A DNA stretch of 64,000 bases from Cydia pomonella. Its lineage: Eukaryota; Arthropoda; Insecta; Lepidoptera; Tortricidae. Both the position numbers and the translations under genes were made by a program. The first letter of the stretch is position 1; each line of letters begins with the position of its first letter. Shown in pieces: positions 1-11,068 of the stretch. Below the pieces are notes generated by a model. The model was given only the letters and a program-made list of their open reading frames with translations, was not told the DNA's origin and did not search any database. The DNA is taken from assembly GCF_033807575.1 (NCBI RefSeq), contig NC_084726.1:2976001-3040000 (forward strand), read 5' to 3'.

Positions 1-166
1 CTGCAGAAACTTAATGTCAAAGAAATGTACCTTATACACATATACCAAATGACCAATACAAGACTATTGTGTACCTTACCTTATATTATAATATCCATTA
101 CTCTATAATGTGAATACACTTAGGTTAGATAATTCAAAAGGTACCTTTAATCTCAAAATCCAGCAA

Positions 167-769
167 AGGGTGGTATTCCAGCTGTCCAATGTACGATTCG
201 ATCAAGAAATTGGGTGACTTTATCAAATTCACTAGAAACACCGACATTTGATCAAATATTATGAATGACATTTCATTCAAAATGGCACATAGTATAAGAA
301 CATGAATCAAGAAATTCGTCCAAATATTGGATATAGAAATTGGACAAAGATATTCCATATAAAGCTCCAATATCTTTGTCCAATGTGCATTTGATCCTGA
401 AATTGGGTGACTTCATCAAATTCACTTGAAACACCGACATTCTATCTAATATTACGAAACTACATTTAATTTAAAATGGCTACGCAAATAGTATAAAAAA
501 TTTGAACCTAGATATTTGATATTATCCAATGTGCATTTGATCAAAGATATTGGGTGACTTCATCAAATTTACTAGGAACACCGACATTTGATCAAATATT
601 ACGAATGATATTTAATTCAAAATGACTACGAAAATAGTACAAAAACTGGAACCAAGATATTGTATGAGTGGAATGGTCACCTCTTTCAAAGTTTGTACAA
701 ATAGAAATTGAAAATAATTGAATTGTATAGAAATTGGACAAAAATAATGGACAGATGGAATACCACTCT
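167..769. mobile_element. TIR element with internal diverged repeats
   Basis: Inverted ends of about 20 bp (GGTGGTATTCCAGCTGTCC at the left, its near complement at 749-769) bound a block with three diverged copies of a roughly 100-bp unit, starting near 210, 403 and 550 and each opening with TTGGGTGACTT. There is no coding capacity. It is most likely a non-autonomous DNA transposon with internal duplication. The target duplication was not resolved. Confidence 0.55.
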
Positions 770-1697
770 AAGCTAGAAAATCGCGCAAACTCCTTTATCA
801 ACCACCTTAAGAGATATACAGTCGGTCTTAAATCTAAAACTTTATTCCTTTAACAGGAATGAGAAACTGTAGCCCAGGGATGATTATTTAATCCCGGTCG
901 CAATCTCTATGCAAGACAATATGAAAACCTCAAAGGATTCGTTCGCTTTTCAGAAATTGCCTTACTTCGCGAATGTCTTTGGATTAAGATGCAGGAAAAA
1001 TTGGATGTGGCTATTTTTTTAAATACATTCATATCAGCAGATGACAGTCCGAGACCAACCCATGTGAATGTAGTAAGTATTAGTATCTTAATCATCTGCG
1101 AAACAAGATGTTAAAAAAAAGGAGCAAGACTTCTATAACTTAAAATAATGTTATAACTAAGTATGTAAATCTAAAAGTATAGAAAAAATTGTTTAAGACA
1201 AAATATTAAAACTTAGTTTAAGATAAAATAAATTGTATGCTCGAAAAGTGTAAAACAGTTGATACTGATCAAAATACGTACCTAGTTATATTCTTGTACA
1301 CAGTTTACACAATAAATATTTCTGATTTCTGACTGATTTATGACCTTGGATTAAACTTCCTGCCTCGCACAGCTAAACTGTAAAATCGACTGTCACCCGC
1401 GGTATTTCCGGACTGATATGTCCTTCAAACCTTTTAGAACAGAGCATACTCCCATCTTAAATGCCTGCAACGCACTTACAAACAACCTCTTTGGTGTTGT
1501 ACGTGTCCATGGCCGACGGTAATCTTTTTTTATCATCAGCCAAGTCTTCGGCTCATTTGCCTTAATATCACAAAGAAGAGCTTACTTATATTTATTAAAG
1601 CAGACTGAATTAATTTTCTTCTTTAATATAGGTTATTATATAGGTTAAATTAAATTAAAGGAAAAATTTAGAAATTCACCGCTTTGCGTAGGTAGGT
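770..1697. other. AT-rich stretch, no gene seen
   Basis: No long open frame and no recognisable protein motif. The part around 1360-1545 is less AT-rich and resembles an old interspersed repeat, but I could not assign a class. Confidence 0.3.
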
Positions 1698-2223
1698 TGT
1701 AGTATTGCTTGCACAGATATCTCGGTTGATATGTGGGGGTAGGCCCCCTCATATCATTGGCTAGGGCCAAGATGATTCAAAATCCAGTGCCCTTTGTCAT
1801 TCATTTGTCTCCAGTGGATCCTTAGTTTCTTTGGACACGTCAGACGGGAGCCGGACAACTTCGAAAAGCGCATTATGGTTGGCATGGTGGGTGGAGGACG
1901 GGGTAGTGGACATCCACCAACCCGCTGGGTGGACATTGTAAAGAAGGCCAGGGATCTACACAGGCGCTTTTCATAAAGAAGGCGGAAAATTGTGCAGAAT
2001 GGAGAGCGTTGATGCACAAAATAACGATCTCATGTGGTCGCGACGCGAACCCCAGTCATGAGAAAACGAGGAAAAAGAGAAGAGCCAAGATGACAATCGT
2101 TTGCGGAAAACGAAACGCTATTTTCTATCACTCTTCCATATTTCTCTGCGAACGATTGTCATTTTTTCTAGACCCCCATATACTACCATTACTAACCGAG
2201 ATATCTCTGCAAGCGATACTACA
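1698..2223. mobile_element. 31-bp TIR element containing a LINE fragment
   Basis: The left end (TGTAGTATTGCTTGCACAGA, continuing to 1728) is matched by its complement at 2193-2223 with about two mismatches. The interior carries a reverse-transcriptase-derived fragment (1821-2085) and a small palindrome at 2090-2163. Either a LINE end was captured by a DNA transposon or it inserted into one. Confidence 0.5.
1821..2085 (+). pseudogene. RTE-like LINE C-terminal fragment
   Basis: Translation from 1821 gives LSFFGHVRREPDNFEKRIM followed by a G-G-rich stretch and PTRWVDIVKKA. This is the tail downstream of the RT domain in RTE-like endonuclease/reverse transcriptases (FGHVxRR...RGRPxxRWxD pattern). 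The frame stops at 1976. Homologous-looking sequence (KIVQNGE, then GRDANPSHE) continues in shifted frames to about 2085, so the copy is frameshifted. There is no RT core and no endonuclease. It lies inside the TIR element at 1698-2223. It should not encode a functional protein. Confidence 0.6.
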
Positions 2224-2286
2224 AATGAAAAAAAAAACCTATACGCCTTTTGCCTTTAGTTTAATAGTTATTAGTGTCCCAAGGGT

Positions 2287-2379
2287 GGAAACGTAGGAAA
2301 TTGCGTGCCGCGTGTAAAATTGTTACCCGAGCCGAAGGCGAGGGTGGCAAACACGCGGGATGGAATGTCCTACGTTTCC
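2287..2379. repeat. short palindromic MITE-like repeat
   Basis: GGAAACGTAGGA at the left is mirrored by TCCTACGTTTCC at the right. Inner segments also pair (GCGTGCCGCGTGT with ACACGCGGGATGG, ACCCGAGCC with GGCGAGGGT), so nearly the whole 93 bp could fold into one hairpin. Confidence 0.55.
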
Positions 2380-2398
2380 TCCTGTGGTGCGCATACCA

Positions 2399-2487
2399 TT
2401 TTTCTGCTCGACGGAGGCAGAAAGCGGCAACTTCGTTAAGCGCAGCGGAAGCAAAGTTGACGCTTTCCGCCCGGAGGGCAGAAAAAG
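2399..2487. repeat. second adjacent palindromic repeat
   Basis: TTTTTCTGC to GCAGAAAAAG ends with partly complementary inner segments (GGCAACTTCGTT with AAAGTTGAC). It lies 19 bp from the palindrome at 2287-2379 and differs from it in sequence. Confidence 0.4.
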
Positions 2488-2574
2488 TAATTTGTTTTGT
2501 AGTAGGCCAGGTTTGACTAATTCATCGTCACGTTTTTTGATAGTAATAATTCCCTTGAAAAGTTTTTTTTTTCT

Positions 2575-3145
2575 CCAACAGATGACACATCCAATATTCG
2601 TAGTCCGTCTTATCGCATTACGGTGCAGTCCTTTGTGCATTATTGTCGCAAACCCTGTGCTGCTTCCTTGTTTAAGCTACATGTAACAAAGGGAATGTAT
2701 GTAGACTGTACTATTTACGAGTATGTAACAATAATAAATAAGAGTAATAGATAAAAGTAGTCAGAAAACCCCGTTTTCAATGTTTATGAAAATGGGGGTT
2801 GACAAAAAAGTAACCTAAATTCGGCTTTAGTACATAACTTCGCCTTCACTAGGCTTAATTAGGCGCAGTCGGGGACGGGAGGCGAAGATAAGTTAATTGA
2901 GATTATTTTTACTTCTATTTTTACGTTGGTCTTTTTATTGTGAATTCAATAGCTATTTATTGATTGGTGAAATTATTATTTGATCGATTTTTGATGAATG
3001 TTGGAACATTGCTAACGGGTTTTTTGTCTACAACAGATGGCACATCCAATATTCGTAGTCCATCTTATTATTATTAAGGAAAAATATGTATACTATACGA
3101 TACGTGTAACATACAAATAACAGTGATGGATAAAAGTAGTCGGTA
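2575..3145. repeat. direct repeat pair
   Basis: Segments at about 2575-2765 and 3030-3145 share the run ACACATCCAATATTCGTAG (first copy GATGAC, second GATGGC just before it) and a common end GATAAAAGTAGTC. They are two diverged direct copies of one interspersed repeat with about 260 bp between them. Confidence 0.45.
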
Positions 3146-3162
3146 CTTAACTACATATACAT

Positions 3163-3252
3163 CTTCCTCGCGTTGTCCCGATATTTTGCAACGGCTCATG
3201 AGAGCCTGGGGTCCGCTTGGTAACTAATCCCAATAATTGGCGTAGGCACTAG
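3163..3252 (-). mobile_element. SINE-A 3' fragment
   Basis: Matches the 3' part of the tRNA-headed SINE seen fuller at 36388, 48332, 50431 and 61986 (CTTCCTCGCGTTGTCCC... through GGCGTAGGCACTAG, in minus orientation). The tRNA-like head is missing. Confidence 0.65.
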
Positions 3253-3462
3253 TACTTAACTAGACAGAATTAAGAATAAAAGTACCGTTCGGATTCAGAC
3301 TGCCCTAACATTATTGCTGCAGTATTGCAGCGCGACATTACTGCCGACTGCATTACTGCTACAAATGTGAATTTTTCAGATTAGCCTTTCTTAAAAAAAT
3401 GCCACTCTCATTCCTTTTGTATTTATTCATACATTTTGTGTTATTTCTACTCTGAATCACGA

Positions 3463-3630
3463 GCTGTTTCTATCCTAATGGGATACAAAAAGGTCCCAGA
3501 GTTTTTTTACTATTGTGTTACCATTTCCCCATATACTTTGTATAGCGGTAACAAAAAGGAAAGTTTGAAAAATTTTCGGAAATTTTGGGACACTTTTTTT
3601 TCCTATAAGGATGAAAAGCGCTCGCGACCC
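3463..3630. repeat. imperfect hairpin repeat
   Basis: TTTCTATCCTAATGGGATAC at the left pairs loosely with CCTATAAGGATGAAAAGCGC at the right, and GGTCCCAGAG with TTTTGGGACA inside. It is a small foldback lying within the left arm of the larger TIR block. Confidence 0.35.
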
Positions 3631-4149
3631 TGACTAGAATTTTTTTTTTTTTTATTAAAAAAAACACATTAAGATTAAAAAATGCAAGGCTCCAGTCTCA
3701 AATTTTTTTTTTACTTTCAAAAAGAAAATAGTACCATTCGATTCCTTACATTTTATTAAAAAATAAATTGTATATCAACTATATACATAAACGTAATATT
3801 CCAAGGTCAAAATAACAATTTTTTTGATCTTCCATACATTTAGCACAGACTAAGCTGCCGTCCTATCACTAAAACCTATCTAACCCACAAATTATAGTTT
3901 TGAGATATGGGCAAAAAACGTTCAAACCCATATCTCTAGAAAATGTGTACATTTCTTCCGGATATCTTTTATGCAAAAATTAAAACTAAATTTATCCTTA
4001 CTTTGTTTGAAAACCATTTCCTCAAATATTATTTTATTAATTAGAAAATCACAATTTTGTGTTTTAGTGTTGCAAATAATTACTAAAATATGTGCGATAT
4101 TACTCCTAAAACACCGTTAAGTATACCTTAACCGTTCTTTAGAATTGAA

Positions 4150-5399
4150 TAACATATAAAAAATAACTAAATAACGGCCAAGTCAATTTACGTGTTTATA
4201 GTATCGTAATTGTGAATTGTGTAATAAACAAAACTTAGCTTAATAACCGCAAAGGTACTGAACAATTTTATAGTATTTTATCTGTTAAAATATTACCTAG
4301 AAAACATTTGTAATAAACACGTTATTGGACTGTAACCATTTTTTAGCTATGGAATGACTATACATATTGAAGTAATTTGTATGCATTCCTATACTAAAAG
4401 CCCGTTAAATGACGAACTAGTAATGCTCACTAGGTTTAAATCTTGGAAATATTCACAAAAAAAGTGTTATTGTATTAACAAAATCATGTTAACCTGCATT
4501 ATACTACTAAGTTTTAAGAGAAATTCAATATGTTAAATCACATCTGTAACGTATATGTATTTATTCGCATGCAAAAATAAAACCAAAAACTTAAAAAACA
4601 CTGACAAATCAGTCGTCAACTTTTTAAAATTTTAAAAACGCAAATTGTGTCAGTCTCAAAAATGTGTTAAGTTTTATATAAAAAAATGTACGTGAAGAAG
4701 TAGATTACTAACCATTGTAAGGTGCCTGATCCATGTAAGGCCCAGTGTCTAATGAAGCCCACTTTTGAAAATGCGCCCCCCGCGCTTTGATTGCCAGTTC
4801 AAAAACCTAGTAAGGCTAAATGACTACACTAAAACCTATCATTTCTCAGATCCCTACTAGTTTTTTATACGGAATTTGTGACTTCCTGAGTTTTACTACT
4901 GTAAAAGGTAAGTTAACATGCTACTTACTGGGTTTAAAGGCATAGAAATCTGTAGTAATCATAATAATTGTGCCGATTTTGGAGCAGGTGTCTCTGTAAT
5001 CAGGTGATTACTTACGAAATGGATACAAATAAGATAAAAAACGAATTTCCAATAATTAGTTACCCACCTTACCTAGCAGGTTTTTATTTTATATAGCCAA
5101 AATCAGCCTTTAACACCCTTCGCATAAAAATAAAGCATTAATCTCATGCATTATGGAATGGCTGTAGTACAATATGCGGAGATGATCAGAGGCTTCTCTC
5201 TCATAATTCCGTTGAATTTGGGGATCCGCTAAAGTGTGGTAGTTTCTTAAGTTACTTGGAGTTAGTAAATATTACAAAGCTCAATTAATACCTTTTTTGA
5301 TTTCGACTCCATTAATCTGCATTTCTTTTCTTCTGATTTTTTTTCTCGTTAAGTAGAAAAATCTAAAACTTCCCTTCTAATGCATCTACTTAAAAAAAA
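4150..5399. other. AT-rich interior, no gene seen
   Basis: No coding signal. The motif CACTAAAACCTAT appears near 3868 and 4828 here and inverted near 6848, as a subterminal-like recurring box of the surrounding TIR block. Otherwise nothing was recognised. Confidence 0.3.
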
Positions 5400-6620
5400 T
5401 TATGTTCGTCTCGTCTAATGCCGTTGGAAAAGACGATGCGAGCCAAAACATGATCCTCCCTCTAATTGACCTTATTGATCATATCATCATATGTATCCTC
5501 GATAGCTCTATTCTTCTTATATTTTCCAGTCGCTTTGGTAAGATGCCGTAAGAAAGTCCAATTCCTTCTCCTTCTCAAACTACCGCTCTATTTATTTCCA
5601 TTTCTTTGTTTCCTCTCTTAAGTTCTTGAGTGTCTTTTGTACATAAACAGATTACCGTTTTGAACAGACATGCGCTCACGAACCCATATTAACCCGGTTA
5701 CCCTACTCGGCACAGTACAATTATCGCTCTTGTAAAAATACTGCAGATATGGTATATCACGGTGTTATCATTCCTGGATTTCGGTAATGCTTTCAACACA
5801 GGTCACTTCGACATCTTAGTAGGCATATTGCGTTCTCTTAATGTATCTCCTGTGACAGTGAACTAGTTTCATAGTTATTAAGTAGGGCGTCAACAGAGGT
5901 AGATTGCTCTTAATCTTCATTGTGCCTGCACAGGACGGGGCAGCGTGTTGTCTCCTGTTTCATTTCCTTACTTTATACACTCTAACACGTTATATTTCCT
6001 TCTTCTACCACTTTAAACATACTGTCAAGGCTCTTTTACTCATCTACCATAGACCATCTGCACCATGAACATGAACACTAAATTAGAAAGCATTTTGATT
6101 TGGACTTTCACGTTACGGTCTCAAGGTAAATCCACTGAAATTTAAGTTATAGTGATAGGTACCTAGGTCAAAGTGTTCTGCCAAGACTGATTTTAGTACT
6201 CTACCTGCCATTATTTTTAACGGTACCTATTTAGATTTCCTACTCTCCCCAGGTCTCTTAAATCTCGCTGTTTCTCTATCATGGATACCTCAGATGAGCG
6301 AGTTTAGAAGGAATTTTTTTGATATAAAAGCATCACTCCGCAGAGTTCGAAACATTACGCCACTAAGATTGCATTAGCTCAATCCCTCTTACTTACTATA
6401 TTAGTTTATGCTGACACTTGCTACTTAGACCTTTGGAAGACCAACTCAATATGTTTAAGCAATTCCAGCAACTCTCTATTAAGTATATAGTTGCTTTTTA
6501 AATTAGATCATGTCTTCGTAGTGACCATGTTCTCGCTACGTAGAAATCCACTACCGACGTGAATTATTATTAGTTTATCGTTCTCCATTTTTGTATGTAA
6601 ATCGTAGCACTTACTTTCGG
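5400..6620 (+). pseudogene. decayed non-LTR retrotransposon RT (Jockey/CR1-like)
   Basis: Translation in changing frames gives recognisable RT pieces: SQNMILPLIDLIDHI near 5440, FLDFGNAFNTGHFDILVGIL near 5770-5832 (RT motif A, the aspartate present in FLDF), LRSLNVSPVTVN, then a stop and FHSY. Further on, SLRRVRNITPLR near 6330 and LTLATXTFGRPTQYV-like residues near 6410 fit the post-RT region. Many stop codons and frameshifts interrupt it, and it has no YADD box that I could place. This is an old insertion inside the TIR block at 3281-7601. A non-LTR origin is secure; the clade is my judgement. Confidence 0.65.
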
Positions 6621-7302
6621 TTTTCGGTTTTTTTTTTATATAAGCATGCATCCATCAGTCACCGAATAAAAAAGACAACTTACAGCGCACGGCGCATTGT
6701 TAAACTGTCTGCCTTACGTAATAAAATTCAAGGGAATATGTTTTACACTTAGCGGGGTTTTAGCGTGGCATTGTTGGTTGGCCGTGTTTAACTGTTGTAT
6801 TATTATTATTTTTCTCAAACATAATTACCCGTTAAGCACACTAAATAGGTTTTAGTGATGTATTTGTTACATGAATCGCAATAAAAGTCTTTTACACAAA
6901 CGGTTAAAGAACGTTAGCCATGTTTAAGCATAGTAACTGTTTTTTTGTGTAGTATTTAATAAAAAAAATTGTACTTGATAAAACATATTAATAGTTTTTC
7001 CAAGTAAATGTGTTTTAGCTATGTATAACGTAAAAGATTAATTAAAATAAAAAACTGGCTAAGCGCTTTTATATTACTTATAGAAGAATAATGTAGGTTT
7101 GCGATTTTATAGTATTGAGAAGTATCAAATTATAATGCAGTTAGCGTGTTAGGTCGAGTCTGTATCTCCGTAACTACAACAGATAAAAATATGATTCCAA
7201 GACCAGTCGATAGAGAATTCTTTTCTCTTTTAGAATATTTGTCCAAATGAAAACTGGTATTATGCAGCTTTGAGCGGTTTTAGAGATAGGACGGCAGTAA
7301 GG

Positions 7303-7320
7303 TAATGTGACGTCACATTA
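7303..7320. other. 18-bp perfect palindrome with TGACGTCA core
   Basis: TAATGTGACGTCACATTA reads the same on both strands and contains the full cAMP-response-element consensus TGACGTCA. It may be chance or a leftover of TIR structure. No adjacent gene was identified. Confidence 0.4.
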
Positions 7321-7808
7321 CAATATCATTTTGTTAGAGGCGTTTCAACCGTCGAGTGTGAGTTTCGGACCTTTGTGTTGCTTAAATGTCATGAGTCCTA
7401 AATAGACATTTGTTCCTCAGGTAAAACCAGATCGATTGACATTATTTACAAAAAAACTGTCAAGTAGCCTATTGGCAAAAAAGGTATACAAGAGTAGAGA
7501 GAGGTATACAAGAAAGTGTAAAAAAAAAACAGTCGGCAGTAATGTCGCGCTGCAACACTGCTGCAGTAATGCTAGTGCAGACTGAATCCAAACATCACAT
7601 TTATAATCATTTTAGCGTTTTACTTCGACTCGAACTTGTCCAATATTTTGAATATTCGTAAAGAACCACTATGTTATCCGCCTCGGGAGCAGGTGTATTA
7701 CGGAAAGTAATAAATATTATCTGTGTGCTACAGGATGTTCTTTTGGATTATTTTATTCGCTTTTTACTATTGAGTTTACTTGTACGATTGTGGAATAGGA
7801 CTAAAACT

Positions 7809-7920
7809 GAGGGCCTACCGCGAACCACGTTCAACGTGTTGCCTCTCTGTCGCACTTGTAAATTCGTACGTAAGTGTGACAGGGAGGCAACCCGTCGAAC
7901 GTGGTTCGCGGTAGGCCCTC
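7809..7920. mobile_element. 112-bp palindromic MITE, perfect 24-bp TIRs
   Basis: The first 24 bp (GAGGGCCTACCGCGAACCAC, then GTTC) are exactly complementary to the last 24. The inner segment GTTGCCTCTCTGTCGCACTT also pairs with AAGTGTGACAGGGAGGCAAC with two mismatches, so almost the full length folds. A relative sits at 24543-24636. Confidence 0.75.
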
Positions 7921-7963
7921 TGCATTGTTAATAATATCTTCGATTCTTCGCCAAACCGCGGAC

Positions 7964-8274
7964 CAAGGCTCGGAACCGGTTTATAAAATACCGGTAAGTA
8001 CCGGTTTATTTCGATTTTCCTCCGAACTTTTATAAGAACGCGAATGTTCGAGAAGCGACGAAACGGCCGGCCGGCCTGGTGGTGTGCTAGGTAAAGATAG
8101 ACAACGACATATTAAGAAACCGGTTTATATAATTCTAAACCGGTTAATTTGACAAGAATTGTTCTCATAAAAACCGGTTTATAAATAACGGTTTTTCAAA
8201 CTATACAGAAATTAAACGGTTTAGCGCCAAGTACATGATAACGGGTTGGAAATTAAACCGGTTTACAAGCCTTG
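7964..8274 (+). mobile_element. hAT-like MITE with AACCGGTTT boxes, copy 1
   Basis: Ends are CAAGGCTCGGAACCGGTTTA and the complement of CAAGGCTTGTAAACCGGTTT. The flanks CCGCGGAC and CTGCGAAC agree at 6 of 8 positions, fitting a decayed 8-bp target duplication typical of hAT elements. At least six ACCGGTT boxes lie inside. A second copy in opposite orientation is at 47710-48060. Confidence 0.7.
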
Positions 8275-8311
8275 CTGCGAACAGTTTGTTGGCGCAAATT
8301 CCTTTGAAATT

Positions 8312-8558
8312 GACGACCTGTCTGGCCTATGACCTATGACCCAGACTATGAAGCCGGTGGTCCCGGGTGCAAATCCTGATAAGGGCATTTATTTGTGTCG
8401 TAAGTGTTTTCCTATTTTCTATGTATTTTAGTATTTATATGTTATATATATCGTTGTCTAAGTACCCATAAGCCCCACAACTCAAGTCTTATTGAGCTTA
8501 ATGTGGGACTTTGTCAATTTGTGTAATAATGTCCTATAATATTTATTATTTATTATAT
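8312..8558 (+). mobile_element. SINE-B copy
   Basis: tRNA-derived SINE. The head starts GACGACCTGTCTGGCCTA (A-box-like) with GGTGCAAATCCTG (B-box-like). The body contains ATCGTTGTCTAAGTACCC and the tail TGTCCTATAATATTTATTAT. The head is somewhat rearranged (duplicated CTATGACC). Confidence 0.75.
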
Positions 8559-8771
8559 GACGTTTAATTTTACACATTTACGTACCTATTACTGTTCTAT
8601 TATTTAGAGAGAGAGAGAGGCGTCGATAACATCATACCTTACTGTAAAAAAGATTAAAGGATTGTTATCATCAAAAAAGGGTCTAAAACCCAGGACGATG
8701 CATTTATAAATGCTGAAAACTACCACCGATTCAAGACCAAGTAATGTAAATTAGAAGTTCTAAGACATATT

Positions 8772-8911
8772 GACGACCGGTCTGGCCTCGTGGGTCGTGA
8801 CCCTGCCTATGAAGCTGATGGTCCCGGGTTCAAATCCTGGTAAGGGCATTTATTCGTGTGATGAGCATGGATATTTGTTCCTGAGTGATGGGTGTTTTCT
8901 ATGTATTTAAG
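8772..8911 (+). mobile_element. SINE-B copy, 3'-truncated
   Basis: Head GACGACCGGTCTGGCCTCGT with B box GGTTCAAATCCTGG and body through TTTTCTATGTATTTAAG, where similarity to the family stops. The 3' half is absent. Confidence 0.75.
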
Positions 8912-9680
8912 AGGCCTTATTCCTACAGACGAGCGTATTTTGTAAAATGCTTCCTTTTTCATTCAAGATTACGACGTAACTATTAGTATTTATTCAAAAA
9001 CTGATAACGTACTTAAATAATCGTTTCCTAAACTAGGGGCTCCAACAGTTCAATTTTTCATTTTCTTTTTTAAACCTCTTTTTTAATGAGGTTTTTTGGG
9101 AGTCTTTTCCAAATTTTGCAGTGAGATGTGGCGTTTCGGTTCTCAATTTTGCTATAAACAAGAATCATTTGGTACATGAATGACTACAATTTGATTCAAC
9201 ATATCTCGTACGAGTGGCTGGAATGATTAACAATCGAAGATTCATTTGAAAAAACTGATAAAATACCTTCCGAGTTTTCTTCATTTTTTTGGCGAAAACA
9301 GGGTTTTATTATATTTTATTTCCGCAAATTGTACGCATAGTTTGCTTTAAAAATAATATTATAGCAAACTGTAACTTTATGTTAACCTATAAAAAAAAAA
9401 TCGTAACTATGGGACCTACATTGCCGTAAATTTATATTTTTTTAAAACACGTATAAATCACGCAGCAGCGACGCCCCGCTCTCAGTCCGCGCGGAGCGCG
9501 CTTAGAGGACGGACCTGTGCTCGATTGTCAGGCATTCGTTGCGATCGTAATCAGCTACGGAGTTCCGAGAAGTGCTATAGACTGCGATTAGAAAATCTTA
9601 ATAAAAGTTCATTTTTTACAGTATGCCTAACAGACTCGCTTATTGATGGATTTTCAGTGTTACTTTTTTTTTAATACTAA
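8912..9680. other. no gene seen
   Basis: AT-rich except for a GC-rich patch at about 9460-9580 (CGCAGCAGCGACGCCCCGCT region). No open frame, splice pattern or repeat boundary could be supported. Confidence 0.3.
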
Positions 9681-9681
9681 G

Positions 9682-9865
9682 TCGGTGGCAAACAAGCATA
9701 CGGCCCGCATATGTACGCCTGCAACTCCAGAGGAGTTACATGCGCGTTGCCGACCCTAACCCCCTCCCGCCCCTCGTTGAGCTCTGGCAACCTTACTCAC
9801 CGGCAGGAACACAACACTATGAGTAAGGTCTAGTGTTATTTGGCTGCGATTTTCTGAAAAACGCA
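9682..9865 (-). repeat. R-family interspersed repeat, partial
   Basis: Starts CGGTGGCAAACAAGCATACG and runs through ACTCACCGGCAGGAACACAA to TGTTATTTGGCTGCG. The same family recurs at 26743, 34566, 37430, 43000, 46000/47068, 51588 and 63715. In the opposite orientation copies end with GTATAAAAAA, so that strand is probably the transcribed one. The class is unresolved (LINE 3' end or SINE). Confidence 0.7.
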
Positions 9866-9912
9866 TTTTCACTTGAAATTACGTTAGGGTTTGCATTATT
9901 ATTTTTGACCCG

Positions 9913-11059
9913 GATGAAGTCCAAGTTCTCATGATGGAGTCAGGAGTTGGTCACCAGAACTCCTAATCTACTAATTATAATCCCATCGTGTTTGGGCTCA
10001 AAAGAATTGCCCTGACGAACACCATCGATCTAGATGAGGTCCAGGGTCTCATGATGGAGTCAGGAGTTGGTCACTAGAACTCCTAATCTACTCATTATAA
10101 TTCCATCGTGTTTGGGCTCAACAGAGTTGCCCTAACGAGCACCTTCAATCTAGATGAGGTCCAGGGTCTCATGATGGAGTCAGGAGCTGGTCACCAGAAC
10201 TCCTAATCTACTCATCATAACTCCATCGTGTTTGGGTTCAATAGAGTTGCCCTGACGAGCACCATCAATCTAGATGAGGTCCAGGGTCTCATGATGGAGT
10301 CAGGAGCTGATCACCAGAACTCCTAATCTACTCATCATAACTCCATCGTGTTTGGGCTCAATAGATTTGCCCTGATGAACACCATCGATCTAGATGAGGC
10401 CCAGGGTCTCATGATGGAGTCAGGAGTTGGTCACCAGAACTCCTAAACTACTCATCATAACCTCATCGTGTTCGGGCTCAATAGATTTGCCCTGACGAGC
10501 ATCATCAATCTAGATAAAGTCCAGGGTCTCATGATGGAGTCAGGAGTTGGTCACTAGAACTCCTAATCTACTCATTATAATTCCAACGTGTTTGGGCTCA
10601 AAAGATTTGCCCTGATGAGCACCATCGATCTAGATGAGGTCCAGGATCTCATGATGGAGTCAGGAGTTGGTCACCAGAACTCCTACTCTACTCATCATAA
10701 CTCCATCGTGTTTGGGCTCAATAGAGTTGCCCTGACGAGCACCTCCAATCTAGATGAGGTCCAGGGTCTTATGATGGAGTCAGGAGCTGGTCACCAGAAC
10801 TGCTAATCTACTCATCATAACTCCATCGTGTTTGGGTTCAATAGAGTTGCCCTGACGAGCACCATCAATCTTGATGAGGTCCAGGGTCTCATGATGGACT
10901 CAGGAGTTGATCACCAGAACTCCTAGTCTATTCATCATAACTCCATCGTGTTTGGGCTCAAAAGATTTGCCCTGACGAGTACCATCGATCTAGATTAAGT
11001 CGAGGGTCTCATGATGGACTCAGTAGTTGGTCACCAGAACTCCTAATCTATTCATCATA
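9913..11059 (+). repeat. 120-bp tandem repeat array, forward arm
   Basis: About 9.5 units with a constant 120-bp period and no length change, each containing CTCATGATGGAGTCAGGAG, CACCAGAACTCCTA and CCATCGTGTTTGGGCTCAA. Units differ by point changes only. Confidence 0.95.
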
Positions 11060-11068
11060 ATAGTAATT

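Larger units (their letters stand above)
3281..7601. mobile_element. 4.3-kb TIR-bounded block
   Basis: Imperfect inverted ends of about 70 bp (left GTTCGGATTCAGACTGC... with GCAGCGCGACATTACTGCCG; right the complement from CAGTCGGCAGTAATGTCGCG to TGAATCCAAACATC). Weaker inverted matches lie inside: CTGCCGTCCTATC near 3855 against GATAGGACGGCAG near 7285, and AACCGTTCTTT near 4130 against its complement near 6903. The interior is AT-rich and holds a dead LINE at 5400-6620. No transposase was seen. Related termini occur singly at 26465 and as tandem copies at 45020. Confidence 0.5.

Noticed and set aside
2323..2686. Two overlapping 105-108 codon frames on opposite strands
   Set aside because: They cover two palindromes and a dispersed repeat; no motif and no splice signals.
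10588..10806. Open frame across two satellite units
   Set aside because: Other units of the same array carry in-frame stops; the frame is a by-product of the 120-bp period.
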